Positions 5,630-12,577 of a stretch of 12,577 nt of DNA are shown piece by piece. Numbering within the stretch: position 1 is the first letter of the stretch; every line of letters starts with the position of its first letter. The DNA is from CAZMGD01 sp964565705 (GTDB lineage: Bacteria; Actinomycetota; Acidimicrobiia; Acidimicrobiales; Ilumatobacteraceae): assembly GCA_964565705.1 (NCBI GenBank), contig CAZMGD010000114.1, forward strand, positions 1 to 12,577, given 5' to 3'. The notes beneath the pieces were generated by a model. It ran no database searches, was not told where the DNA came from, and worked only from the letters and a program-made list of their open reading frames with translations. The position numbers and the translations under genes were made by a program.

Positions 5630-7111
5630 ATGACGAACGGTTACCGGAATCCAGTCATCCCCGGGTTCTTTCCCGACCCGAGCGCCTGCCGCGTCGGCGA
5701 CGAGTACTTCCTCGTCGCGTCGTCCTTCACCTACTTCCCGGGTGTGCCGATCTTCCGGTCGTCGAACCTCGTCGACTGGACGCAGATCGGCAACGTGCTG
5801 GACCGCCCGTCGCAGCTCGACCTCTCGACGACCGAGCACTACTCGTCGGGTGGCATCTTCGCACCGACCCTCCGGCATCACGACGGCCGATTCTGGATGA
5901 TCACCACGACACTGGACGCCGGCGGCTTGTCGATGTTCTTCGTCACCGCCGAAGATCCGGCAGGTCCCTGGACGGATCCGACGTTCGTGCCGCTCGTCGG
6001 GATCGATCCGGACCTCGCGTGGGACGGCGACGGCAACTGCTGGGTGCACTTCTCCCTCGCCGGAATCCACCGGTGCCGCATCGACGACCGGACGGGCGCC
6101 GTGCTCGACGGGCCGGAGCAGACGTGGTCGGGAACTGGTCTGGCGTACCCGGAGGCACCGCATCTCTACGAACGCGACGGTGCCTGGTACCTGATGATCG
6201 CCGAGGGTGGCACCGAGCGCGGCCATGCGGTATCGATCGCTCGTGGACCATCGCCGACCGGGCCGTGGGAGAGCTGCCCGACGAACCCGATCCTGACGCA
6301 CCGCAGCAGCGATCGCCCGATCCAGAACACCGGACACGGCGACATCGTCGACGCGCCCGACGGCAGCTCGTGGATGGTGCTCCTCGGCGTGCGCCCAGCC
6401 GGCCTCACTCCACGATTCCACGTCATGGGCCGCGAGACGTTCCTGGTACCGGTCGAGTGGAACGACGGCTGGCCGATGGTCGACCCGGTCGACCTCGACA
6501 TGGAGGTCCGGCCGCCTGGTGGCGGAAGCCCCGTGCCGCGATCGAGGCGGTACGAATTCGGGGCGTCCGTGCTCGGCCCGGAGTGGGTGGCGCTTCGCCG
6601 CCCACCGTCGTCGTTCACGTCGCTCGAACCCACCCGAGGTCTGGTCATCGACGGTACGACGACGTCACTGGACGATCCGGCGTCGTCGTTCGTCGGCGTC
6701 CGCCAGCAGCACCGTCGCTGCCGCATCCGCACCGAGGTCGCGGTGGCGGCTGACGGCGACGCCGGACTCGTCATGATGATGGACGAGACCGCCCACTACG
6801 AGGTGGCCGTCGTCGGGGCGAGCATCGTGGCGCGGCTCCGGCTCGGCACCATTCGCTCGATCGTCGGCGAGGCGCCCCGTCCCGACGGCCGCGTCGTACT
6901 GCGGATGGAGACCGACGATCACCCCAGCGGGCCTGACACGGTCAGGCTCGGGTTCGAGCACGATGGCGAGTTCCGCGTGCTCGCCGAGCTCGACGGTCGC
7001 TATCTGTCGACCGAGGTGCAGGGTGGCTTCATCGGCCGGACGATCGGTCTGTTCGCATCGTGCTGCGCCGCCGAGTTCGGATGGTTCGACTACGCCGACC
7101 TCGAGACCTGA
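5630..7111 (+). CDS. GH43 beta-xylosidase / alpha-L-arabinofuranosidase
   Basis: The product is 493 aa. It hydrolyses terminal xylose or arabinofuranose from short xylan/arabinan chains by an inverting mechanism. The N-terminal five-bladed propeller has the expected GH43 signatures: NPVIPGFFPDPS with general-base Asp16, GIDPDLAWDGDG with the pKa-tuning Asp126, and YPEAPHLY with general-acid Glu175. NTGHGD (His236) matches the conserved metal-site histidine. Residues from about 308 onward form a concanavalin-like beta-sandwich, as in the C-terminal domain of GH43 subfamily 11 beta-xylosidases. There is no signal peptide, so it acts in the cytoplasm on imported oligosaccharides. The start at 5630 is where the family similarity begins (MTNGYRNPVIPGFFPDPS) and follows AAGGAG at 5611-5616. 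The open frame upstream is antisense to the sigma gene. A LacI-type operator lies just upstream. Substrate preference between xylose and arabinose cannot be settled from sequence. Confidence 0.92.
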   Translation: MTNGYRNPVIPGFFPDPSACRVGDEYFLVASSFTYFPGVPIFRSSNLVDWTQIGNVLDRPSQLDLSTTEHYSSGGIFAPTLRHHDGRFWMITTTLDAGGLSMFFVTAEDPAGPWTDPTFVPLVGIDPDLAWDGDGNCWVHFSLAGIHRCRIDDRTGAVLDGPEQTWSGTGLAYPEAPHLYERDGAWYLMIAEGGTERGHAVSIARGPSPTGPWESCPTNPILTHRSSDRPIQNTGHGDIVDAPDGSSWMVLLGVRPAGLTPRFHVMGRETFLVPVEWNDGWPMVDPVDLDMEVRPPGGGSPVPRSRRYEFGASVLGPEWVALRRPPSSFTSLEPTRGLVIDGTTTSLDDPASSFVGVRQQHRRCRIRTEVAVAADGDAGLVMMMDETAHYEVAVVGASIVARLRLGTIRSIVGEAPRPDGRVVLRMETDDHPSGPDTVRLGFEHDGEFRVLAELDGRYLSTEVQGGFIGRTIGLFASCCAAEFGWFDYADLET

Positions 7112-7136
7112 CCAGCGTCGCGCTGGCGCCGGTCAG
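7108..7136. terminator. Possible bidirectional terminator hairpin between GH43 and GH3
   Basis: Convergent genes are separated by 50 bases. Here CCAGCG (7112-7117) pairs with CGCTGG (7121-7126) around a TCG loop. Alternatively, outer arms CTGACC (7108-7113) and GGTCAG (7131-7136) pair. There is no T-run, so intrinsic termination is uncertain. Confidence 0.35.
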
Positions 7137-7161
7137 ACGCGACTGTCGTCCTGAACGCCCG

Positions 7162-9441
7162 CTATACGTCGGCGACGTCGAACGTCAGCGTGTTCGCGGC
7201 GGTCGAGTCGCCGCCGACCCACACGTCGAAGGTCGACGCCTCCGTCACCCAGTCACGGGCCGCCGCGTTCCAGTAGCGCCGCTCGGCGGGGCCGATCGGG
7301 AATCGCACCGTACGCAACTCGCCCGGGGCGAGCGTGATCCGCTCGAACCCCTTGAGTTCGCGGGCGGGCCGCGACGCCGTGCCGTACCGCTGATGGAGGT
7401 ACAGCTGGACCACCTCGTCGGCGATGCGGCCCGAGGTGTTGGTCACGTCCACCGACACGGTGACGGTCCCCTGCGTGGTGGTCGAGGGTCGATCGACGGT
7501 GAGGCCGTCGTACTCGAAGCGCCCGTAGCTGAGGCCGTAGCCGAACGGGAACAGCGGAGTGCTGGGCTCGTCCCAGTAACGGCGGCCCTGGTCCTCGGGG
7601 GAGTGCGACAGCGTGTGGGAGTGGATCATCGGCACCTGTCCCACCGAGCGCGGCCACGTGAAAGGGAGCTTGCCGCCGGGCGACACGTCGCCGAACAGCA
7701 GGTTCGCCGTCGCTTCGCCGCCCCGAGTTCCCGGATACCAGATGTCGAGGATCGCCGGTACGTGTTCGGCCGCCCAGCGCAGATCGAGCGGCCGGCCGTT
7801 CATCACCACCAACACCACGGGTGTCCCCGTCTCGACGACGGCCTGCAGCAGTTCGAGCTGGCGGCCGGGCAGGTCGAGGGAGGACCGCGATGCCGACTCG
7901 CCGATCATGTTCTGCCGCTCACCGACGACGACCACGGCGATGTCCGCCGCGCTCGCGCTCGCGACCGCTCGCTCGAGCTCTGCGTCCTCGTCGAATCCGT
8001 CCGGAGGGTCGTTCGGGGGCGGATCCATCCGGTCGAACGGTGATGGGAACAGCCTGGACGACATGGCCGCTCCCGGTGCGTGGTCGACCCGAACCGTCGA
8101 GCCGACGCGGGCGCGGATCCCTTCCAGCACCGTCACCGTCTCGTCGAGATCGAAGTCGAACACCCACGGGCCGAGCGTGTCGCGCTTCGAGTCCGCCAGC
8201 GACCCGATCACTGCGATCGAGGTGAGGTCGCCGGCGTCGAGCGGCAGCAGGTCGTGCTCGTTGCGCAGCAGCACCGCAGAACGCTCGGCGGCGTGCCGTG
8301 CGGTCTCGCGGTGCGCGGGGTCGGCGAGGGTCTCGAGTGCCCGTTCCTCGTCGATGTAGGGCGCCTCGAACAGGCCCAGCCGGACCTTCGCCGCGAGCAC
8401 CCGGCGGACGCAGTCGTCGACGGCCTGCGCGTCGGCCGCTCCTGATTCGATCGCGTCGGTGAGGTGCCCGTACGCGGGGTCGAAGATCGCCATCTCCATG
8501 TCGACCCCGGCCGTGACGCCGCGGGCGGCGGCATCGGCGAGGTCGGCAGCGAAGCCGTGGGTGACGAGGCTGCGAACCGCGTTGGCGTCACTCACGACGA
8601 ATCCCTCGAAGCCCCAGGTGTCGCGCAGCACCTCGGTGAACAGCCACGAGTTCCCCGTGGCCGGAATGCCGTTCAGGTCCATGTACGCGGTCATCACGTT
8701 GCCCGCGCCGGCATCGACGGCCGCCTTGAACGGCGGGAGGTACACGTTCCACAGCTCGGAATCCGACAGGTTGACCTCCTCGTTGTCGCGTCCGCCGAGC
8801 GCGGCTCCATAGCCCGCGAAGTGCTTGGGGCCGGCGATCACGCCCTCCGGACCGACGCTCGCACCGCCCTGGAATCCGCGCACCTGGGCTGCCGCGACAG
8901 CGGCGCCAAGGTACGGGTCCTCTCCCGCGCCCTCGATGATCCGACCCCACCTCGGATCACGGGCGATGTCGACCATCGGCGCGAACGTCCAGTGGATCCC
9001 GACGGCTCGGGCCTCGCGGGCCGCCATCGACTGTCCTTGCTCGATCATCTCGGGATCCCACGACGCGGCCATGGCGATCGGAACGGGGAGAATGGTGCGG
9101 AGACCGTGGATCACGTCGAACCCGAACAGCAGCGGAATGCCGAGGTCGGTGTCCTCCACGGCCAGCCGCTGGAGGCGATTGATCTCCGCCGGCTTCGTGA
9201 CGAAGAGCAGAGCTCCGGCCCCGCCCGCCTGAACCGCCGCGTCGACCAGCTTCGGCAGGTGCGACATCGCCGCCGCGAGCGGATCGTCGTCGGTGCTCGC
9301 CGACGGCTCGTCGCCCGCAGCTGCCATCGCGCCGAAGTGGAAGTACTGCGTCAACTGGCCGGCCTTCTGGGCCGGCGTCATCCGGGCGAGCAGTTCCTCG
9401 ACGCGTGACGCGGCCCGGGACGGTTCGTTCGTCGTGGTCAT
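7162..9441 (-). CDS. GH3 beta-glycosidase, BglX-like
   Basis: The product is 759 aa, close to E. coli BglX (765 aa). The retaining GH3 enzyme removes terminal beta-linked glucose or xylose from oligosaccharides. The N-terminal barrel contains GFDVIHGLRTILPVPIAMA, APMVDIARDPRWGR, GAGEDPYLG, KHFAGYG (Lys206-His207) and GFVVSDANAV with the nucleophile Asp285. The alpha/beta domain holds VVGERQNMIGESASRS, where Glu515 fits the BglX acid/base position, then MNGRPLDL and the glycine-rich PGTRGGEATANLLFGD. The last ~100 residues form a fibronectin-III-like domain after PFGYGLSYG. Unlike BglX, it has no signal peptide, so it is likely cytoplasmic. I chose the ATG at 9441 over the in-frame ATG at 9489, because the latter would lie inside the operator; GAGGG precedes the chosen start. 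It is divergent from the PhyH-like gene and shares its operator. Within this locus, beta-xylosidase activity is as plausible as beta-glucosidase. Confidence 0.92.
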   Translation of the reverse strand: MTTTNEPSRAASRVEELLARMTPAQKAGQLTQYFHFGAMAAAGDEPSASTDDDPLAAAMSHLPKLVDAAVQAGGAGALLFVTKPAEINRLQRLAVEDTDLGIPLLFGFDVIHGLRTILPVPIAMAASWDPEMIEQGQSMAAREARAVGIHWTFAPMVDIARDPRWGRIIEGAGEDPYLGAAVAAAQVRGFQGGASVGPEGVIAGPKHFAGYGAALGGRDNEEVNLSDSELWNVYLPPFKAAVDAGAGNVMTAYMDLNGIPATGNSWLFTEVLRDTWGFEGFVVSDANAVRSLVTHGFAADLADAAARGVTAGVDMEMAIFDPAYGHLTDAIESGAADAQAVDDCVRRVLAAKVRLGLFEAPYIDEERALETLADPAHRETARHAAERSAVLLRNEHDLLPLDAGDLTSIAVIGSLADSKRDTLGPWVFDFDLDETVTVLEGIRARVGSTVRVDHAPGAAMSSRLFPSPFDRMDPPPNDPPDGFDEDAELERAVASASAADIAVVVVGERQNMIGESASRSSLDLPGRQLELLQAVVETGTPVVLVVMNGRPLDLRWAAEHVPAILDIWYPGTRGGEATANLLFGDVSPGGKLPFTWPRSVGQVPMIHSHTLSHSPEDQGRRYWDEPSTPLFPFGYGLSYGRFEYDGLTVDRPSTTTQGTVTVSVDVTNTSGRIADEVVQLYLHQRYGTASRPARELKGFERITLAPGELRTVRFPIGPAERRYWNAAARDWVTEASTFDVWVGGDSTAANTLTFDVADV

Positions 9442-9473
9442 CCTGGGCCCTCGCTCTCGATCCTGATGCCGTG

Positions 9474-9489
9474 ATGGTAGCGTAACCAT
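9474..9489. promoter_or_regulatory. Putative LacI-family operator in the GH3/PhyH divergent promoter
   Basis: ATGGTAGCGTAACCAT is a near-perfect palindrome (ATGGT-N2-CG-N2-ACCAT) with a central CG. It is the second copy of the element at 5588-5603. It lies 32 bases before the GH3 ATG (minus) and 44 bases before the PhyH-like ATG (plus), so one repressor dimer could control both divergent genes. TACCAT and TAACCA on the two strands could serve as -10 elements. Confidence 0.68.
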
Positions 9490-9533
9490 GACGACGGCTC
9501 CCGGGGGAGCTGTTCAGCTCGAAGGGGAATGCC

Positions 9534-10757
9534 ATGTCCATCACGCTCGACCGACGGACCCGCTCCGACGCCGACGTCACCACCATCACATCCCACCGCT
9601 TCTTCGCCGAGGTGCTCCCCGATCTCATCGAACGCCACGGCGCTCTCGTGGCACGGGGCATGGCCAGGCTCGACGCGCCCTCGCTCGCCATCGAGGTCGG
9701 CGATGACGGGTGGACGTTCACCAGCGACAGCGGCACGATCGTCGTCATCGACCGGATACTCGAGGACGCGTTCGTGGTGACGCTGACCGAGGATCACTTC
9801 TCCGATTGGGTCCAGCAGCAGCGAACGTTCAACGCCCTCGTGGTCGGCCGCGACATGCGGTGCCGGAACGGGACCGAGCGCGACATCTCCGTGTGGGACT
9901 CGCTGTGGATGACCATGCTCGAAGGCTGGGGCGTGGACGATGACGATCTGCAGTTTCGCGATCGCTCCGGTCAGCCACTCGATCTCGCGAGCACGTTCAC
10001 TCCGGATGACGATCCCGCTGACGTCGCCCACTTCCTGCGCGAGGCCGGCTTCCTCCACCTGCGGGGCTGGGTCGACCCCGCGCTCATGACCACGATCTCG
10101 GACGACATCGATCGGGCCGTCCCCAAGTACGTGCAAGGCGACGGCAAGTCGTGGTGGGCGACGACCTCCGACGGCGCCGTGCGCTGCGTGCGGCTCCAGG
10201 AGTTCCTCGACCACTCGCCGACGACCGAGGCGATCCTGCGCAGCGAGAACTGGGACCTGCTGCGGCGCACGATCTCCGGTGAGGACGAGCTCGTGCAGGC
10301 ACCGGTCGAGGGTCGATGCCTGGAAGCGTTGATCAAGCCGATCGGCGTGGTCAACGGACCCTCCGACGTGACGTTCCACCGCGACTGCCACTTCGGCCGT
10401 CATGCCTACGACTGCTCGAGCATCGTGGTCGGCATCGCCATCAGTCCGACGGGGGAGGACAACGGCATGCTGCGCGTCGTTGCCGGCTCGCACCGCGTTG
10501 CCATTCCCATCGAGGTGGCGAAGACCGATCCGTACCTGCCGGTCGTGGGCCTACCGACCGAACCCGGTGACCTCACGATCCACCTGTCGTGCACCCTCCA
10601 CGAATCCACGCCGCCGATCGTCGCCGAGCGCAAGGTGATGTACGGCGGGGGCTTCAGGCTGACGCCCCGGGCGGAGGACCTCGGGGGGAGCACAGCGCTG
10701 TCCGAACTGCGCGAGCGCGTGTTCGAGATCCTCCTCGACGAGACCTCGAACACATAG
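9534..10757 (+). CDS. Phytanoyl-CoA dioxygenase (PhyH)-like protein with N-terminal SCP2-like domain
   Basis: The product is 407 aa. Residues about 165-375 have the double-stranded beta-helix marks of Fe(II)/2-oxoglutarate oxygenases of the PhyH family. FHRDCHFGRH supplies the iron ligands His282 and Asp284, LHESTPP supplies the distal His356, and ERKVMYGGGF supplies Arg366 as a candidate 2-oxoglutarate anchor. NGMLRVVAGSHR is the typical PhyH motif. Residues about 35-135 resemble an SCP2 sterol-carrier-like lipid-binding domain: a strand-rich start with VGDDGWTF, then DAFVVTLTEDHFSDWV, a hydrophobic stretch, and SLWMTMLEGW. If so, the protein could bind and hydroxylate a hydrophobic or carrier-linked substrate. 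The start at 9534 follows GAAGGGGA. The gene is divergent from GH3 across a shared operator, so it appears to be co-regulated with glycoside breakdown. Substrate is unknown; the SCP2 assignment is weaker than the oxygenase one. Confidence 0.8.
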   Translation: MSITLDRRTRSDADVTTITSHRFFAEVLPDLIERHGALVARGMARLDAPSLAIEVGDDGWTFTSDSGTIVVIDRILEDAFVVTLTEDHFSDWVQQQRTFNALVVGRDMRCRNGTERDISVWDSLWMTMLEGWGVDDDDLQFRDRSGQPLDLASTFTPDDDPADVAHFLREAGFLHLRGWVDPALMTTISDDIDRAVPKYVQGDGKSWWATTSDGAVRCVRLQEFLDHSPTTEAILRSENWDLLRRTISGEDELVQAPVEGRCLEALIKPIGVVNGPSDVTFHRDCHFGRHAYDCSSIVVGIAISPTGEDNGMLRVVAGSHRVAIPIEVAKTDPYLPVVGLPTEPGDLTIHLSCTLHESTPPIVAERKVMYGGGFRLTPRAEDLGGSTALSELRERVFEILLDETSNT

Positions 10758-10760
10758 GCA

Positions 10761-10775
10761 GGGCCTTCGCGGCCC
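10761..10775. terminator. Short GC-rich hairpin with TTCG loop between convergent genes
   Basis: GGGCC (10761-10765) pairs perfectly with GGCCC (10771-10775) around TTCGC. It fills most of the 23 bases between the convergent PhyH-like stop and the LacI stop, so it could end transcription from both sides. No T-run follows. UUCG-type loops make unusually stable RNA hairpins. Confidence 0.45.
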
Positions 10776-10780
10776 ACGAC

Positions 10781-11665
10781 TCACTGCCGTCGCTCGAACT
10801 CGCGCGCGCTGCGCAGAGTCTTGACGAACCGCTGGTTGGACCGCGGGGCAGCGGGGTCCGAGCTGTGCCGCACGATGAGGGTGGGCTCGATGCTGACCTG
10901 GCGAACGGAGCCGCCCTGCATCACTTCGAGCAGCAGTTCGACGGCTCGCCGCCCGACGTCGCCGAGGTCCTGTCGGATGGTCGTGAGCGGCGGAGCGAAG
11001 TAGGCCGACTCCGGGGTGTCGTCGAAGCCGACCACGCTGACGTCGATGCCGACCACTCGTCGGGCCGCGAGCAGCGCCAGGATCACCCCGAGCGCCATCT
11101 GGTCGTTGGCGACGAAGATCGCCGTGACGTCGGGGTCGGCGGCCAGGATCTCACCGGCCTTGTAGCCCGCCGCGGGGCTCCAATCACCATGCACGGCGCG
11201 GGGGACCCGACGCTTGCGTGAGCGCAGCTCCGTGCGCCACCCGTCGGCCCGAGCCTCGGCATCGAGCCAACCCTTCGGGCCGTGGACGTGATGNNNNNNN
11301 NNNNNNNNNNNNNNNNNNNNNNNNNNNNNNNNNNNNNNNNNNNNNNNNNNNNNNNNNNNNNNNNNNNNNNNNNNNNNNNNNNNNNNNNNNNNNGCGGCGG
11401 CCTGGATGCCGAACAAGACTCGCGACGGACCGTAGAACTCCGACTCGACACTGATCACGCCGAGCACACGTGAACGCCCGCCGGCGAGAGTCCGGGCGGC
11501 CATGTTGCTGCGATACCCGAGTGTGTCGATGGCCTGTTGCACCTTGGCACGGGTTGCGTCGGTGACGAGTGGGTGGTTGTTGATCACCCGTGACACGGTG
11601 ATCGGAGCGACGCCGGCGAGCTTGGCGACATCGGCCATCACGGGTGTCTGGCGGCTGCGGGTCAC
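10781..11665 (-). CDS. LacI-family transcriptional repressor (interrupted by assembly gap)
   Basis: The N-terminal helix-turn-helix is clear (residues about 10-32: MADVAKLAGVAPITVSRVINN), followed by the hinge AARTLAGGRSRVLGVI. The C-terminal half is a periplasmic-binding-protein-like sugar sensor: HVHGPKGWLDAEARADGWRTEL, then AIFVANDQMALGVILAL, VSVVGFDDTPESAYFAPPLTTIRQDLGDVGRRAVELLL. Between them lies the 100-N gap. The frame stays open only by counting N as 33 codons, whereas family members have about 100 residues there, so the true gap should be about 300 bases. The GTG at 11665 is the likely start; an ATG at 11638 is possible. It begins 15 bases after the araA stop on the same strand, so it is probably transcribed with araA. 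The likely operators are the palindromes at 5588 and 9474, and the likely inducer is arabinose or a related pentose oligosaccharide (inference). Confidence 0.88.
   Translation of the reverse strand: MTRSRQTPVMADVAKLAGVAPITVSRVINNHPLVTDATRAKVQQAIDTLGYRSNMAARTLAGGRSRVLGVISVESEFYGPSRVLFGIQAAXXXXXXXXXXXXXXXXXXXXXXXXXXXXXXXXXXHHVHGPKGWLDAEARADGWRTELRSRKRRVPRAVHGDWSPAAGYKAGEILAADPDVTAIFVANDQMALGVILALLAARRVVGIDVSVVGFDDTPESAYFAPPLTTIRQDLGDVGRRAVELLLEVMQGGSVRQVSIEPTLIVRHSSDPAAPRSNQRFVKTLRSAREFERRQ
11294..11393. other. Assembly gap (exactly 100 N)
   Basis: The run is exactly 100 unknown bases, the conventional placeholder for a gap of unspecified size. It lies inside the sugar-binding domain of the LacI-type gene. 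Compared with the family layout, about 200 bases more than shown appear to be missing. Confidence 0.95.
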
Positions 11666-11680
11666 GGCTGGGAACCTACG

Positions 11681-12577
11681 TCACACGCCCCGGGCGAGGT
11701 GGAACCAGGCGGCGTTCCATCGCAGTTCGTCGCGGAAGGAGCGGATGGTGGTGGCGTCGTCGATGCAGGCCAGCTCGACGCCGGCCATCGTGGCGAAGTC
11801 GTCGAGCGTCTCGCGGTCGACGGCGGAGCTGTAGGCGGTGTGGTGGGGGCCGCCGGCGGTGAGCCAGGCGGTGGCCGCGGTGCGTAGGTCGGGTCGTGAG
11901 GTCCACACAGCGCGGGCGACAGGGAGGTGGGGGAGCGGTTCGCCAGGTTCGACGGTGTCGATCTCGGTGCCGACGAGACGGAAGCGGTCGCCGATGTCGG
12001 CGAGGCCGACGACGATCGCCGGTCCGGGTGCGGCGTCGAAGACGAGCCGAGCCGGATCCTCGCGGCCGCCGATGCCGAGGGGGTGGACTTCGAGCGACGG
12101 GCGGTCGGTGGCGATGGTCGGGCAGACCTCGAGCATGTGGGCGCCGAGGGTCTTCTGGGTGCCGGGGCCGAGGTGGTAGGTGTAGTCCTCCATGAAGCTG
12201 GTGCCGCCGGGCAGGCCGGCGCCCATCACCTTCACGGCCCGCACGAGCGCGGCGGTCTTCCAGTCACCTTCGCCGCCGAAGCCGTAGCCGTCGGCCATCA
12301 GCCGTTGGACGGCGAGGCCGGGAAGTTGGCGCAGCGCACCCAGGTCCTCGAAGTTCGTGGTGAACGCACCGAAGCCGCCGTCGACGAGGAACCGTCGCAG
12401 GGCGACCTCGATTCGGGCCGCTTCGCGTACCGACGATCGTCGTTCACCGTCGGCGCGGAGGTCGGCGGCCATGTCGTACAGGTCGTCGTAGTCGGCGGTG
12501 AGCGTGTCGACCTCGCGGTCGCTGACCTGGGCGACGACGTCGGTGAGGTCGTTGACGCCCCACGTGTTGACCGACAC
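11681..12577 (-). CDS. araA: L-arabinose isomerase, C-terminal 298 residues (partial, 5' end outside window)
   Basis: AraA converts L-arabinose to L-ribulose, the first step of bacterial arabinose use, and needs Mn2+. The visible 298 residues are the C-terminal part of an enzyme of about 500. Landmarks are VNTWGVNDL, REAARIEVALRRFL, FTTNFEDL, LPGLAVQRLMADGYGF, GEGDWKTAALVRAVKVMG, GGTSFMEDYTYHLGPG, AHMLEVCP and GGPHHTAYS. These carry the two catalytic/metal glutamates (visible residues 103 and 130, matching E306 and E333 of E. coli AraA) and the metal histidines (147 and 246, matching H350 and H450). All key residues in the visible part are intact. The frame is open to the right edge; the leading GTG at 12577 is an internal valine. 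It is followed after 15 bases by the LacI-type gene, so they probably form one operon, possibly with araB/araD outside the window. Confidence 0.96.
   Translation of the reverse strand: MSVNTWGVNDLTDVVAQVSDREVDTLTADYDDLYDMAADLRADGERRSSVREAARIEVALRRFLVDGGFGAFTTNFEDLGALRQLPGLAVQRLMADGYGFGGEGDWKTAALVRAVKVMGAGLPGGTSFMEDYTYHLGPGTQKTLGAHMLEVCPTIATDRPSLEVHPLGIGGREDPARLVFDAAPGPAIVVGLADIGDRFRLVGTEIDTVEPGEPLPHLPVARAVWTSRPDLRTAATAWLTAGGPHHTAYSSAVDRETLDDFATMAGVELACIDDATTIRSFRDELRWNAAWFHLARGV

Noticed and set aside
5597..6421. Minus-strand open frame of 274 codons opposite GH43
   Set aside because: Antisense to the GH43 catalytic motifs, no coherent protein features.
7060..8043. Plus-strand open frame of 327 codons opposite the GH3 gene
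   Set aside because: Antisense to clear GH3 motifs, Arg/Val-rich, no recognisable domain or ribosome site.
8464..9408. Plus-strand open frame of 314 codons opposite the GH3 N-terminal barrel
   Set aside because: Antisense shadow of strongly conserved GH3 sequence; His/Arg/Gly-rich with no family features.
9438..10493. Minus-strand open frame of 351 codons opposite the PhyH-like gene
   Set aside because: It runs across the divergent promoter and operator and is antisense to the iron-binding motifs; a shadow frame.
11282..11473. Plus-strand open frames running through the N gap
   Set aside because: They are open only because N codons cannot contain stops; nothing supports coding on that strand.
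1..12577. CRISPR array, tRNA or rRNA genes, phage genes
   Set aside because: No regularly spaced identical repeats, no tRNA cloverleaf or rRNA-like sequence, and no phage structural or integrase genes were seen on either strand.

Overview
The window is high-GC actinobacterial DNA. The codon bias, the doubled ECF sigma modules and the protein styles suggest an Acidimicrobiia (Ilumatobacter-like) genome, but this placement is an inference from style and not from a search. A run of exactly 100 N (11294-11393) shows it comes from a scaffolded draft assembly.

Left part (1-919): the C-terminal tail of a cytochrome P450 (plus strand) is followed by a debris zone. This holds a 66-bp orphan copy of part of the anti-sigma gene found 4 kb away, a solitary ribbon-helix-helix antitoxin-like gene (minus), a broken piece of a membrane protein, and about four degenerate ~23-bp repeats that look like the end of an IS21-type element.

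Middle part (920-5404): two consecutive minus-strand operons each pair an ECF sigma factor with a large one-TM putative anti-sigma protein, with 4-bp start/stop overlaps in both. Between them lies a plus-strand fragment of a third sigma-factor gene that runs into the 3' end of the second anti-sigma gene, a clear rearrangement scar. The second sigma gene has a good candidate ECF autoregulatory promoter.

Right part (5405-12577): a hemicellulose/arabinose utilisation locus. It contains a GH43 beta-xylosidase/arabinofuranosidase (plus), a BglX-like GH3 beta-glycosidase (minus), a phytanoyl-CoA-dioxygenase-like protein with an N-terminal SCP2-like domain (plus, divergent from GH3), a LacI-family repressor interrupted by the assembly gap (minus), and the C-terminal 60% of L-arabinose isomerase AraA (minus). 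Two near-identical 16-bp palindromes with a central CG lie upstream of GH43 and in the GH3/PhyH divergent promoter, and are probably the operators of the LacI protein. Neither glycosidase has a visible signal peptide, so the likely logic is import of short xylo/arabino-oligosaccharides, cytoplasmic cleavage by GH43 and GH3, and entry of arabinose through AraA. The LacI protein would act as the sugar-responsive switch. The role of the dioxygenase in this regulon is the least explained part.
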